A DNA stretch of 64,000 nucleotides from Cytobacillus citreus. GTDB taxonomy: Bacteria > Bacillota > Bacilli > Bacillales > Cytobacillaceae. The stretch spans positions 460,381-524,380 of the forward strand of contig NZ_JAGYPM010000004.1 of assembly GCF_018343665.1 (NCBI RefSeq), read 5' to 3'. The stretch's first letter is position 1, and each line of letters begins with the position of its first letter. Both the position numbers and the translations under genes were made by a program. This document shows, in pieces, positions 45,188 to 52,249 of this stretch. The notes beneath the pieces are model-generated. The model was not told the origin of the DNA. It saw only the letters and a program-made list of their open reading frames with translations, and made no database searches.

Positions 45188-46069
45188 CTATCCCCCAGAT
45201 TGCTGATAAACCTTGACATAATCCACTTGTAAAAGAACTGGAAATGGGGTTGTGTGATCGGGACTTCCCGGCCAATCCCCGCCAACTGCTGTATTTAAGT
45301 ATAAATACATTTCCTCTTGAGGAATATGCTGATCAACTCTAAACCGTTCAACTCCATCAATAAACCATATAATCTCTTTTGGAGTCCATTCAATTCCAAA
45401 AACGTGAAACCCATTGGAATAATCCTCACCTATATAGTTACTGGAAAGACTTTTTAAAGAACGATCCTCCCCTTGCCAATGCATCACCATCCAGATTTCC
45501 TCTGGTTTATGCCCCAGCATCTCCATAATATCTATTTCTGGCAGCCAAATATGATCCGCGTTCGGCATCATCCAGAAAGCTGGAAAAATCCCTTGGCCTG
45601 ATGGAAGTTTGGCCCTCATTTCAACTTTCCCATATAAAAAACTAAATTTATCCTTGGAATGGATAGCCCCAGATGTATACTTTCTATCACCTTTCTCTTC
45701 CTCTTTACTAACGATATTTAAAAAGCCCTTTTCAACATTTAGATTTTGATGCGAGTAAAATTGCAATTCATTATTCTTTTCTGCTGCCCATTCTTCAATA
45801 TTCCACTTGCTTTGATCCAAATGTAAGCCTTCGAAATCGTCTTCCCAAACAAGCTCCCACCCATTATGGCTCACCATTGCTTCCACCTCCGTTTCGCCAG
45901 TTTCAGCTTCACTTTCATCTACATGAATCTCAGTACTGTCGTGTATTCCCTTTAACGAACCTGGACTCTTCTCTTCTCCTTTTTTATCATCAAAAAATAT
46001 AAAATATAGACTTACCCAAAATCCAGCAGCTAATATGAAAAGAAAAAGGAAGTTAAACCATTTTCCCAT
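45188..46069 (-). CDS. Membrane-anchored GH16 glycoside hydrolase
   Basis: Family 16 beta-glucanase/laminarinase-like enzyme. One N-terminal membrane helix (WFNFLFLFILAAGFWVSLYF), an acidic linker, then the GH16 domain: WELVWEDDFEGLHLDQSKWN, SGQGIFPAFWMMPN, the catalytic EIDIME box in WLPEIDIMEMLGHKPEEIW, and FGIEWTPKEIIWFIDGVERF. ATG 46069 is chosen because GGGGGA precedes it; an ATG at 46096 has no site. It lies upstream of the glycosyltransferase-deacetylase pair on the same strand with a 112-bp gap. A GH16 in a PNAG-like cluster is unexpected, as GH16 cuts beta-1,3/1,4 glucans or galactans. Confidence 0.87.
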   Translation of the reverse strand: MGKWFNFLFLFILAAGFWVSLYFIFFDDKKGEEKSPGSLKGIHDSTEIHVDESEAETGETEVEAMVSHNGWELVWEDDFEGLHLDQSKWNIEEWAAEKNNELQFYSHQNLNVEKGFLNIVSKEEEKGDRKYTSGAIHSKDKFSFLYGKVEMRAKLPSGQGIFPAFWMMPNADHIWLPEIDIMEMLGHKPEEIWMVMHWQGEDRSLKSLSSNYIGEDYSNGFHVFGIEWTPKEIIWFIDGVERFRVDQHIPQEEMYLYLNTAVGGDWPGSPDHTTPFPVLLQVDYVKVYQQSGG

Positions 46070-46099
46070 TGTTTTCGAATTTCCCCCTTTTCTCATTAT

Positions 46100-46115
46100 A
46101 GAACATAATTGTTCT
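46100..46115. promoter_or_regulatory. Palindrome upstream of the GH16 gene
   Basis: AGAACATAATTGTTCT: 6-bp arms with a 4-bp centre, 31 bp before the chosen GH16 start. A possible repressor site; the binding protein is unknown. Confidence 0.4.
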
Positions 46116-46202
46116 TTATAAATAACATATTGCCATTATAATACATTCTTCCATTTATTTTAACCCCTTTTAAGAACATTTTTTTATATATAGAACGAGG
46201 GA

Positions 46203-46309
46203 AACATGGGGACGGTTCCTGCGTTTCCCTATTGGTTTAATCTTATGTAGTCGCAAGTATGATATATGCATACATATTCGCCCGGAAACATGAGAACCGT
46301 CCCCGTGTT
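46203..46309. repeat. REP/RAYT-like inverted repeat element
   Basis: Outer arms AACATGGGGACGGTTC and GAACCGTCCCCGTGTT pair over 16 bp (one G-T); inner GTTTCC / GGAAAC also pair. The GGGGACGGTTC motif is common at REP-type elements moved by Y1 transposases in Firmicutes. It shares GGGACGGT with the palindrome at 48.7 kb. Confidence 0.7.
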
Positions 46310-46319
46310 TTTTGGCTTT

Positions 46320-46380
46320 GAGTTGGTATAATAGAAAAGCAGGTGATATAGAAAAAATCTAGACCATCTGCTTTTTTGTT
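46320..46380. repeat. 61-bp repeat, copy 2
   Basis: GAGTTGGTATAATAG then an AAAAGCAGGTGATAT / ACCATCTGCTTTTTT hairpin; 59 of 61 bases equal to 30047-30107. It abuts the structured element that starts at 46379. Confidence 0.8.
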
Positions 46381-46575
46381 TATCCCGCATTAACGGGCAG
46401 TAAGACCCCTACCTCAAAATTCAGCGAAAGCAAAGAAGTTAGGTGGGGGATCAACTGCCCGTAAATGCCCGACGACGGACAGGTTGTCCTAGTCAGGCAA
46501 AAGCCACAGGACGTGGCGTTTTGAGCGTGATTGGTTCAACTAATAATCAGTGGGGGATGAAGAAAACCCCTACTT
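46379..46575. repeat. Nested-hairpin intergenic element, copy A
   Basis: TTATCCCGCATTAACGGGCA opens the element. Outer arms ACGGGCAGT (46393) and ACTGCCCGT (46454) enclose inner arms CCCCTACCT and AGGTGGGGG. After a variable middle with GCCACAGGACGTGGC comes AATCAGTGGGGGATGAA. Copy B is at 51052-51314. It has the look of an IS200/IS605-type end or a structured RNA. Confidence 0.75.
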
Positions 46576-46608
46576 ACTTTATCCATAGTGAGAGGATTTG
46601 AGTTTGAA

Positions 46609-47571
46609 ATGATAGATAATTTTTGGCGTGATTTACCACGACCATTTTTTGTACTTGCACCAATGGAAGATGTGACAGATGTTGTTTTTCGTCACGTAGT
46701 AAGTGAAGCCGGACGACCGGATGTATTTTTCACAGAGTTTACAAACTCGGATAGCTATTGTCATCCAGAGGGCATGAAAAGTGTGCGTGGCCGTTTGATT
46801 TTTACAGAAGATGAACAGCCAATGGTGGCACATATTTGGGGGGATAATCCTGAATATTTCCGTCAAATGAGCATTGGCATGGCAGAGCTAGGATTTAAAG
46901 GCATCGATATTAATATGGGCTGCCCTGTACCGAATGTGGCATCGAGAGGGAAAGGTAGTGGCCTTATTCTGCGTCCAGACGTTGCGGCAGAACTTATTCA
47001 AGCAGCAAAAGCGGGCGGACTGCCTGTCAGCGTGAAAACACGACTTGGCTATAACGATGTAAATGAGTGGGAGGAGTGGCTAACACATATTTTAAAACAG
47101 GATATTGCGAACCTTTCTATTCATTTACGTACAAGAAAGGAAATGAGCCAAGTAGATGCGCATTGGGAGCTCATTCCGGAAATCAAAAAATTACGTGACC
47201 GTATCGCACCAAATACGCTGCTAACAATTAATGGAGACATTCCTGACCGTCAAACTGGGCTGCAGCTTGCTGAACAATATGGTATTGATGGCGTTATGAT
47301 CGGGCGAGGTATTTTTAAAAATCCTTTTGCTTTTGAAAAAGAGCCAAAAGAGCATAGCAGTAAAGAGTATCTTGATCTTTTAAGACTGCAGCTTGATCTT
47401 CAAGATCAATATGCGGAAGTATTGCCACGTTCAATTACAGGGCTTCATCGCTTTTTCAAAATTTATGTCAAAGGATTCCCTGGAGCTGCTGAATTAAGAA
47501 ATCAATTGATGAACACGAAATCAACAGATGAAGTGCGTGCATTACTTGATAACTTTGAAAAAGAATGTTGA
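46609..47571 (+). CDS. dus: tRNA-dihydrouridine synthase (YfjN-like)
   Basis: FMN enzyme that reduces uridines in the tRNA D-loop. TIM barrel with [40 protein letters not shown] (catalytic Cys), [33 protein letters not shown] and [14 protein letters not shown] (FMN phosphate site), plus the C-terminal helical domain. About 320 residues is normal. ATG 46609 is favoured over GTG 46588, with GAGAGG some 13 bases before it. In B. subtilis I recall yfjN (dus) next to yfjO; here 18.7 kb separates the two, so this gene marks the right edge of the island. Confidence 0.92.
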   Translation: MIDNFWRDLPRPFFVLAPMEDVTDVVFRHVVSEAGRPDVFFTEFTNSDSYCHPEGMKSVRGRLIFTEDEQPMVAHIWGDNPEYFRQMSIGMAELGFKGIDINMGCPVPNVASRGKGSGLILRPDVAAELIQAAKAGGLPVSVKTRLGYNDVNEWEEWLTHILKQDIANLSIHLRTRKEMSQVDAHWELIPEIKKLRDRIAPNTLLTINGDIPDRQTGLQLAEQYGIDGVMIGRGIFKNPFAFEKEPKEHSSKEYLDLLRLQLDLQDQYAEVLPRSITGLHRFFKIYVKGFPGAAELRNQLMNTKSTDEVRALLDNFEKEC

Positions 47572-47616
47572 TGGGAGGTCTGTGATTACTATTAAACCCA
47601 AGTTGAAGCTTTAACG

Positions 47617-47658
47617 AAGGCAACAAACCCTTTAGGGGAGTTGCCTATTTACTTTTTT
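47617..47658 (+). terminator. Terminator of dus
   Basis: AAGGCAAC / GTTGCCT stem with inner CCCTTTAGGGG and a T-rich tail. Confidence 0.75.
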
Positions 47659-47662
47659 GATA

Positions 47663-47821
47663 TGGTATTTACGACGAAGTAGTATTCGTTTTATCAAGTG
47701 GCATTGTTGGGACTGAATTAGGATTATATGCATCTATAGTCCAAGCAGTAAAAATAAGCTCTTTTGACTGGTTTGAGTATATAGGTTATAAATGTATAAG
47801 CATGGAGACTCTAACTACATG
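47663..47821 (+). other. Short open fragment of unknown origin
   Basis: A 52-codon stretch with no start (YDEVVFVLSSGIVGTELGLY, then ASIVQAVKISSFDWFEYIGY and a stop at 47821). It reads like a protein piece but I do not recognise a family. The rest of 47659-47935 shows nothing else. Confidence 0.25.
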
Positions 47822-47935
47822 ACTATCACTATTACTTAATTACTACAACACAGTCCAGGAAAGATGCGGAGATCGAAAAAATAATGCCTGTCGTTTAAGA
47901 GGACTGTAACTAATTTTACATATAGGAGGTTCATT

Positions 47936-48433
47936 GTGGATAATAACGATATATTAATTCGATTGAGATATGCAATGGAGATTAAAAATAAAGAAATGGC
48001 AGAGATATTTAAACTTGGCGGTATGGATGTAAAAGTACCAGAAGTCATAAAGATTCTCACCAAATCAGACGAGTATGATGCTGAAAGTGACGATCAAATA
48101 AAATGTAATAACAGTATGTTAGATTCATTTTTAAATGGATTTATTATTTTTAAACGAGGAAAACAGGATCTAAAACCAAAACAGCCTGATACGCCAGAAC
48201 CGTCTATAAAGAAAAGTACAAACGTTAATAATCTCCTGTTAAAGAAAGTAAAAATAGCATTAGCATTAACTACTGAGGATATGCTTGATATATTCGAACA
48301 AGCAGGGATTACGGTTTCAAAGGGAGAACTCGGTGCTTTATTAAGAAAAGAAGGGCATAAGAATTATAAAGAGTGTGGAGATAAATATGCCAGGAATTTC
48401 TTAAAAGGGTTAGCTGTCAAATACAGGGGATAA
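47936..48433 (+). CDS. DUF1456 (YehS-like) protein
   Basis: 165 residues built of two copies of a ~65-residue helical module: ILIRLRYAMEIKNKEMAEIF at the N-terminus and LLKKVKIALALTTEDMLDIF in the second half, each followed by a glycine turn, a KxxE/KGEL segment and a long helix (LDSFLNGFIIFKRG; ARNFLKGLAVKYRG). This duplicated layout is diagnostic of DUF1456. The function is unknown. GTG 47936 follows a strong ATAGGAGGTTC. Confidence 0.88.
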   Translation: MDNNDILIRLRYAMEIKNKEMAEIFKLGGMDVKVPEVIKILTKSDEYDAESDDQIKCNNSMLDSFLNGFIIFKRGKQDLKPKQPDTPEPSIKKSTNVNNLLLKKVKIALALTTEDMLDIFEQAGITVSKGELGALLRKEGHKNYKECGDKYARNFLKGLAVKYRG

Positions 48434-48721
48434 TGCAATAAGAATTATTTATGTGTTTTACAACTAAATATAAAAGAGAATTAGACAGATACGTTTTATT
48501 TACAAAAAAAAGTATGGTGAAGATAGTGACAACTGTACATATAAGATGGTTTGGAGCATATAGCCTTTGCCCTTCCCTGTAAGTATCCTAGTCGGGTTCG
48601 TTGGAAGAAGTGAAATTGTCAAAGGTTGTATGTACTGTGGATTCAAATGGAGACCTGCTAAGAGGTATAAAATTTGATGGAGGTGGGTCAATTATTGTAA
48701 CCATCACCCAATGTTATTTAG

Positions 48722-48791
48722 AAACATAGGGACGGTACGAGACCACTGAAAAAGTGCACTTTTTCAGTGGTCTCGTACCGTCTCCGTGTTT
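48722..48791. repeat. REP-like element with a 52-bp perfect palindrome
   Basis: 48731-48756 (starts GACGGTACGAGACCACTGAA) is exactly complementary to 48757-48782 with no loop. Flanks AAACATAGG and TCCGTGTTT extend the pairing imperfectly. GGGACGGT links it to the 46203 element. From 48434 to 48721 no supported gene is seen. Confidence 0.85.
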
Positions 48792-48830
48792 TAATGTCGT
48801 CTTTTTTTTGTTTAGAGTAACTCTGAAATA

Positions 48831-49625
48831 TTAGTTGTTGCCCTTTGCGTATTGCTTCGGAGATTTGCCGACCGCTGCTTTGAAATCTTTGCTAAAGTGG
48901 GCTTGGTCGAAATAACCGAGATCCATCGCCAATTGAGTCATATCCACTCCACGTTCTATTAACTCGATCGCCTCATGCATTCGATAGCGCTGAATGACCC
49001 ATTTAGGGCTCACACCTATATATTGATTGAACCAACGTTGTAATGTCCTCTTGGAAATGCCGAACTGATCGACTAAGTGTTCGACTTTGGTGATGCCAGC
49101 ATTATAAACGATCTCATCTATCACTTCATTAAGAAGGTCAACTGTTTTATCATTTTCAGGCATACTTTGCCGTAAGAATTGTTCAACGATCAAAATCTTC
49201 TCTTCTTTATTCTTAAGCGTAAACAGTTCCTCTTCAAAAGTGTTAATATCTAGGGTAAAGTAGTCGGAAATATTGACGACTTGATCTGTAAGTGTAGAAA
49301 CATGGTCTTGAAAATAACAATGAAAAGCTCCAGGCCTGAAAAGAACTCCTACAATCTGTCCTTCCCCTTGCAGAACATTTACAGATTTTCTTCTTTCTAT
49401 GCCGCTTATATACGAATTGTTACGCTGGAAAACCACGTTTACTCCCGGATGCTGCAAAACTTCTTGGGAATAAGAGGGTTGTTCTCGTAAATCCCATTCG
49501 ACAAGCCAATAATGCCGAATAAAAAATTGGAGATCCTTAGACGGAGCGTGACGGGAAATTGAAAACTTATTTTTACCCGTTTCATAATTCAATATCCCCA
49601 TATTCGGATTGCGATTGTTGTTCAC
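48831..49625 (-). CDS. AraC-family transcriptional regulator
   Basis: 264 residues. The N-terminal cupin-like DUF6597 sensor (FSISRHAPSKDLQFFIRHYW, EVLQHPGVNVVFQ, VGVLFRPGAFHCYF) is followed by the double helix-turn-helix (GITKVEHLVDQFGISKRTLQ, then VGVSPKWVIQRYRMHEAIEL-like and MAMDLGYFDQAHFSKDFKAA; the exact text has IGVSPKWVIQ and LAMDLGYFDQ). GTG 49625 follows AGGGGGTGT. It is divergent from the SRPBCC gene and probably controls it; that is inference. Its terminal region lies next to the 52-bp palindrome, which could end its transcript. Confidence 0.9.
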   Translation of the reverse strand: MNNNRNPNMGILNYETGKNKFSISRHAPSKDLQFFIRHYWLVEWDLREQPSYSQEVLQHPGVNVVFQRNNSYISGIERRKSVNVLQGEGQIVGVLFRPGAFHCYFQDHVSTLTDQVVNISDYFTLDINTFEEELFTLKNKEEKILIVEQFLRQSMPENDKTVDLLNEVIDEIVYNAGITKVEHLVDQFGISKRTLQRWFNQYIGVSPKWVIQRYRMHEAIELIERGVDMTQLAMDLGYFDQAHFSKDFKAAVGKSPKQYAKGNN

Positions 49626-49801
49626 TTGTTACACCCCCTAAAACGAAAATCGATATTGCATTCATGGGTTGGCGCGATTTTACAATAATTCATGTAGGAG
49701 ACATGTTATGTTTTCATTATAAACTACTAATGATCCTAACAGACGAGGTGAAATTCATTAAACGAGCAGAAAATATTACTTTATATTGGGAGGAATTAAT
49801 C

Positions 49802-50251
49802 GTGAAATTGGAGTATGTATTTTATATCGGAACAAAACCTGAGCAAGTGTGGGATGTTCTGGTCAATCCGGAGAAATCGTTTAAAGCATTCATGGGTGGA
49901 GTTATCCAATCAACATATCAGGTTGGCGACGACATTCAATTTGTAGGACCGGGCGCCGATGGAGACGAAACTGTTCACATTTATGGCAAATTACTTCAAT
50001 ATGAACCGAATCGAATTTTGAGCTACACGGATCACCCTGGTCCTTCTCACTACGCCGAACATGCACAGATGGAAAGCCGAGTTACCTTATCTTTGGAATT
50101 AGTAGGGGCATGTACAAAACTACATCTTATTAATGATCAATGGACAGAGAACAATCCTCTCTTCAGTAAAACAGATCCATACTGGTGGATGATACTAAGT
50201 AACATTAAGACAATTGCGGAAACTGGAAAATCTTTAGATTTTGGTTTCTAG
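49802..50251 (+). CDS. SRPBCC/AHSA1-domain protein
   Basis: 149 residues of the START/Bet v1-like hydrophobic-cavity fold: LEYVFYIGTKPEQVWDVLVN at the N-terminus, VGDDIQFVGPGADGDETVHI, ILSYTDHPGPSHYAEHAQME, RVTLSLELVGACTKLHLIND and a final long helix. AHSA1-like proteins bind small ligands or act in stress responses. GTG 49802 follows GGGAGGAATT; a longer in-frame extension to 49559 lies antisense to the AraC gene and has no site. The divergent AraC regulator is the likely controller. Confidence 0.85.
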   Translation: MKLEYVFYIGTKPEQVWDVLVNPEKSFKAFMGGVIQSTYQVGDDIQFVGPGADGDETVHIYGKLLQYEPNRILSYTDHPGPSHYAEHAQMESRVTLSLELVGACTKLHLINDQWTENNPLFSKTDPYWWMILSNIKTIAETGKSLDFGF

Positions 50252-50285
50252 CCAAAGACCTAGCTGCTGCGTAATTTGGAAAATA

Positions 50286-50377
50286 CCTAAACCCTCCAAA
50301 GTAATGCTGCAGTAAGTACTTCGCGCGCTGGAAAATAAGGTAGATATAGTACTACAAAGTACTCTTTTAACAAAATT
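50286..50377. repeat. ~92-bp intergenic repeat, copy 2
   Basis: CCTAAACCCTCCAAAGTAAT ... AAAGTACTCTTTTAACAAAA; pairs with 42672-42765. Confidence 0.75.
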
Positions 50378-50462
50378 AATTATTTATTCAGATGATTATA
50401 AAGATAATATTGATTAATTTTATATTTACTGGTATTGTATATTTAAGTTTTCATAATGATCA

Positions 50463-50490
50463 CATGTTACTGATACGATCAGGCATGGCG
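50463..50490 (+). promoter_or_regulatory. RAT (ribonucleic antiterminator) site, GlcT type
   Basis: CATGTTACTGATACGATCAG followed by GCATGG closely resembles the GlcT target in the ptsG leader of B. subtilis as I remember it. It overlaps the 5' arm of the terminator at 50481-50541, the classical antitermination arrangement. The GlcT-like protein is encoded 0.9 kb downstream. Confidence 0.85.
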
Positions 50491-50541
50491 GTAAAACGGG
50501 AGAGCTACTAGCTCTTTCCTTTACCTCCATGCCTTTTTTGT
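50481..50541 (+). terminator. Leader terminator overlapping the RAT
   Basis: AGGCATGGCGGTAAA / TTTACCTCCATGCCT arms with an inner GAGCTACTAGCTC hairpin, then TTTTTTG. Formation would stop transcription before the EIIA gene unless antiterminator protein binds the RAT. Confidence 0.9.
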
Positions 50542-50574
50542 TTTAACAATTTCAATATTAAGGAGTTTTTAAAT

Positions 50575-51075
50575 ATGTTTTCCAATTTATTTAAGAAACG
50601 TAAATTACAAATATTCGCACCTGTTAATGGAGAGGTCCTCTCACTTGATAAGGTTCCCGACCCCGTTTTTAGCGAAAAAATGATGGGAGATGGAGTCGCC
50701 ATCATGCCAGATGAAGGTAATATCCATGCTCCTATTGAGGGAACCGTTATTCTGATGCCAGACACAAAACATGCAATAGGAATACGTTCTAAAGATGGAA
50801 CGGAAATTCTTATTCACATTGGATTGGAAACGGTTTCATTAAAAGGCAATGGATTTAATACACATGTAACAATGGGTGATTCAATTGCAATTGGCCAATT
50901 GCTAATAGAGGTAGATTGGACCTATCTCAAAGAACATGCCGAAAGTATTATTACTCCAATTGTCATTACAAATAGTAGTGACAGGGTCATCCAGTTTGAA
51001 AATATCAAGCAAGGTTTTGCAGGTGAAACAGTATTAATGACTGTCTCACCTTTATCCCGCATTAACGGGCAGTAA
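50575..51075 (+). CDS. crr: PTS glucose-family EIIA
   Basis: Stand-alone EIIA(Glc)-type phosphocarrier, 166 residues. It has IFAPVNGEVLSLDKVPDPVF, GDGVAIMPDEGNIHAPIEGT, PDTKHAIGIRSKDGTEILIH with the two active-site histidines, and IGLETVSLKGNGF. It passes phosphate from HPr (54106) to an EIIB domain. The ATG follows AAGGAGTTTT. The last seven residues (LSRINGQ) and the stop codon lie inside the structured element starting at 51052, so the native C-terminus seems to have been replaced by insertion of that element. Expression is probably controlled by the RAT/terminator upstream. Confidence 0.92.
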   Translation: MFSNLFKKRKLQIFAPVNGEVLSLDKVPDPVFSEKMMGDGVAIMPDEGNIHAPIEGTVILMPDTKHAIGIRSKDGTEILIHIGLETVSLKGNGFNTHVTMGDSIAIGQLLIEVDWTYLKEHAESIITPIVITNSSDRVIQFENIKQGFAGETVLMTVSPLSRINGQ

Positions 51076-51314
51076 GACCCCCACCTTAAGATTGAGAGAG
51101 AAGCGAGGAAGATAGGTGGGGGACAACTGCCCGTAAAAGCCCGTAAAATGAACACAGACTAAAAGCGCCACATCGTGTGGCAACGTCTGCGTGACCCACT
51201 TCCTGTGGGCCGCAACTAACCATCAGTGGGGGATGAAGGCCGACTAAGAACGCCACGTCCTGTGGCAACGTCGGCACTAGCACGTCCTGTGCGTCGAAAA
51301 TCCCCACTGATGGA
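51052..51314. repeat. Nested-hairpin intergenic element, copy B
   Basis: TTATCCCGCATTAACGGGCA, outer arms ACGGGCAGT (51064) / ACTGCCCGT (51126), inner CCCCCACCT / AGGTGGGGG, then hairpins GCCACATCGTGTGGC, CCCACTTCCTGTGGG, GCCACGTCCTGTGGC and CACGTCCTGTGCGTCG, and a closing CATCAGTGGGGGAT / ATCCCCACTGATG pair about 60 bases apart. More complete than copy A. Confidence 0.8.
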
Positions 51315-51358
51315 AGTTTCACTTTATAAGATAAGAACTTATTTGGTGAAGAAAGGAG

Positions 51359-52183
51359 GTGCTCGCAATCAAAATAAAAAAGATTCTTAATAATAATGCA
51401 GTCATTGTCATCCACGATGGCCGGGAGAAAATTGCGATTGGTTCTGGAATTGCTTTTAACAAAAAACGAAATGATCCTGTAAATGTTGAAAAAGTAGAGA
51501 AGATATTTGTCATGCGGGAAAATGAAAAGCTTGAACAGTTATTATGTAGAATACCAGCAGAACATTTTACCATATCAGAAGAAATTATTACGTATGCAGA
51601 AGAATGTATGGGTACGAAATTAAATGATCATATTCATATTGTTCTAACAGATCATCTTTCATTTGCAATTGAAAGAACAATAGAAGGCATTTATATCCAT
51701 AATAAATTATTAAATGAAATTAAAATACTTTATCAAAAAGAATTTGAAATTGGTCTATGGGCGCTTCAACATATAAGAAAAGTTTGCCAAGTGGAAATGC
51801 CGGAAGATGAAGCTGCTTTTATCGCGCTTCACCTTCATACAATGAAACCACAAGGAAGTGATTTGCACCAGACGGTACGGCAAACGGCGATTGTCCGTGA
51901 TATGGTTCAATCAATTAAGAGACATTTAGCCATTGCCTTTGAAGAAGACGATATTTCTTATCAACGCCTCATAACACATCTTCGGTTTACATTAACAAGA
52001 TTGAGTGAAAACGAGCTTCACACGTTGGATGAAGAAATGCTATTCATGATTCAAAGAAAGTTTCCTTCCTCATTCAATTGTGCAAAGAAGGTTGCTGAGG
52101 ATTTAGTAAGGATTCACGAAATAGATCTTCCAGAACAAGAACTAGGGTATATCACACTTCATATTGAGCGTTTAAGGAAGTAA
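51359..52183 (+). CDS. glcT: GlcT/LicT-type (BglG family) transcription antiterminator
   Basis: RNA-binding antiterminator with an N-terminal CAT domain (KKILNNNAVIVIHDGREKIA, GSGIAFNKK; about 1-60) and two PTS regulation domains, PRD1 (about 70-170; FAIERTIEGIYIHNKLLNEI, FIALHLHTM) and PRD2 (about 175-274; CAKKVAEDLVRIHEIDLPEQ, YITLHIERL), each with conserved histidines phosphorylated by PTS proteins. It should bind the RAT at 50463. Start uncertain: AAAGGAGGT at 51352-51360 is ideally placed for ATC 51368, while GTG 51359 overlaps that site. The EIICB gene follows after 66 bp. Confidence 0.88.
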   Translation: MLAIKIKKILNNNAVIVIHDGREKIAIGSGIAFNKKRNDPVNVEKVEKIFVMRENEKLEQLLCRIPAEHFTISEEIITYAEECMGTKLNDHIHIVLTDHLSFAIERTIEGIYIHNKLLNEIKILYQKEFEIGLWALQHIRKVCQVEMPEDEAAFIALHLHTMKPQGSDLHQTVRQTAIVRDMVQSIKRHLAIAFEEDDISYQRLITHLRFTLTRLSENELHTLDEEMLFMIQRKFPSSFNCAKKVAEDLVRIHEIDLPEQELGYITLHIERLRK

Positions 52184-52249
52184 CGCTTTCAACAGGAACT
52201 GCTATCATTTTATTATTTTCAAAAACTATGAATAGGAGTTGAATAGAAG

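Noticed and set aside
49559-49801. N-terminal extension of the SRPBCC protein
   Set aside because: It overlaps the AraC gene in antisense and has no start signal; GTG 49802 has a good site.
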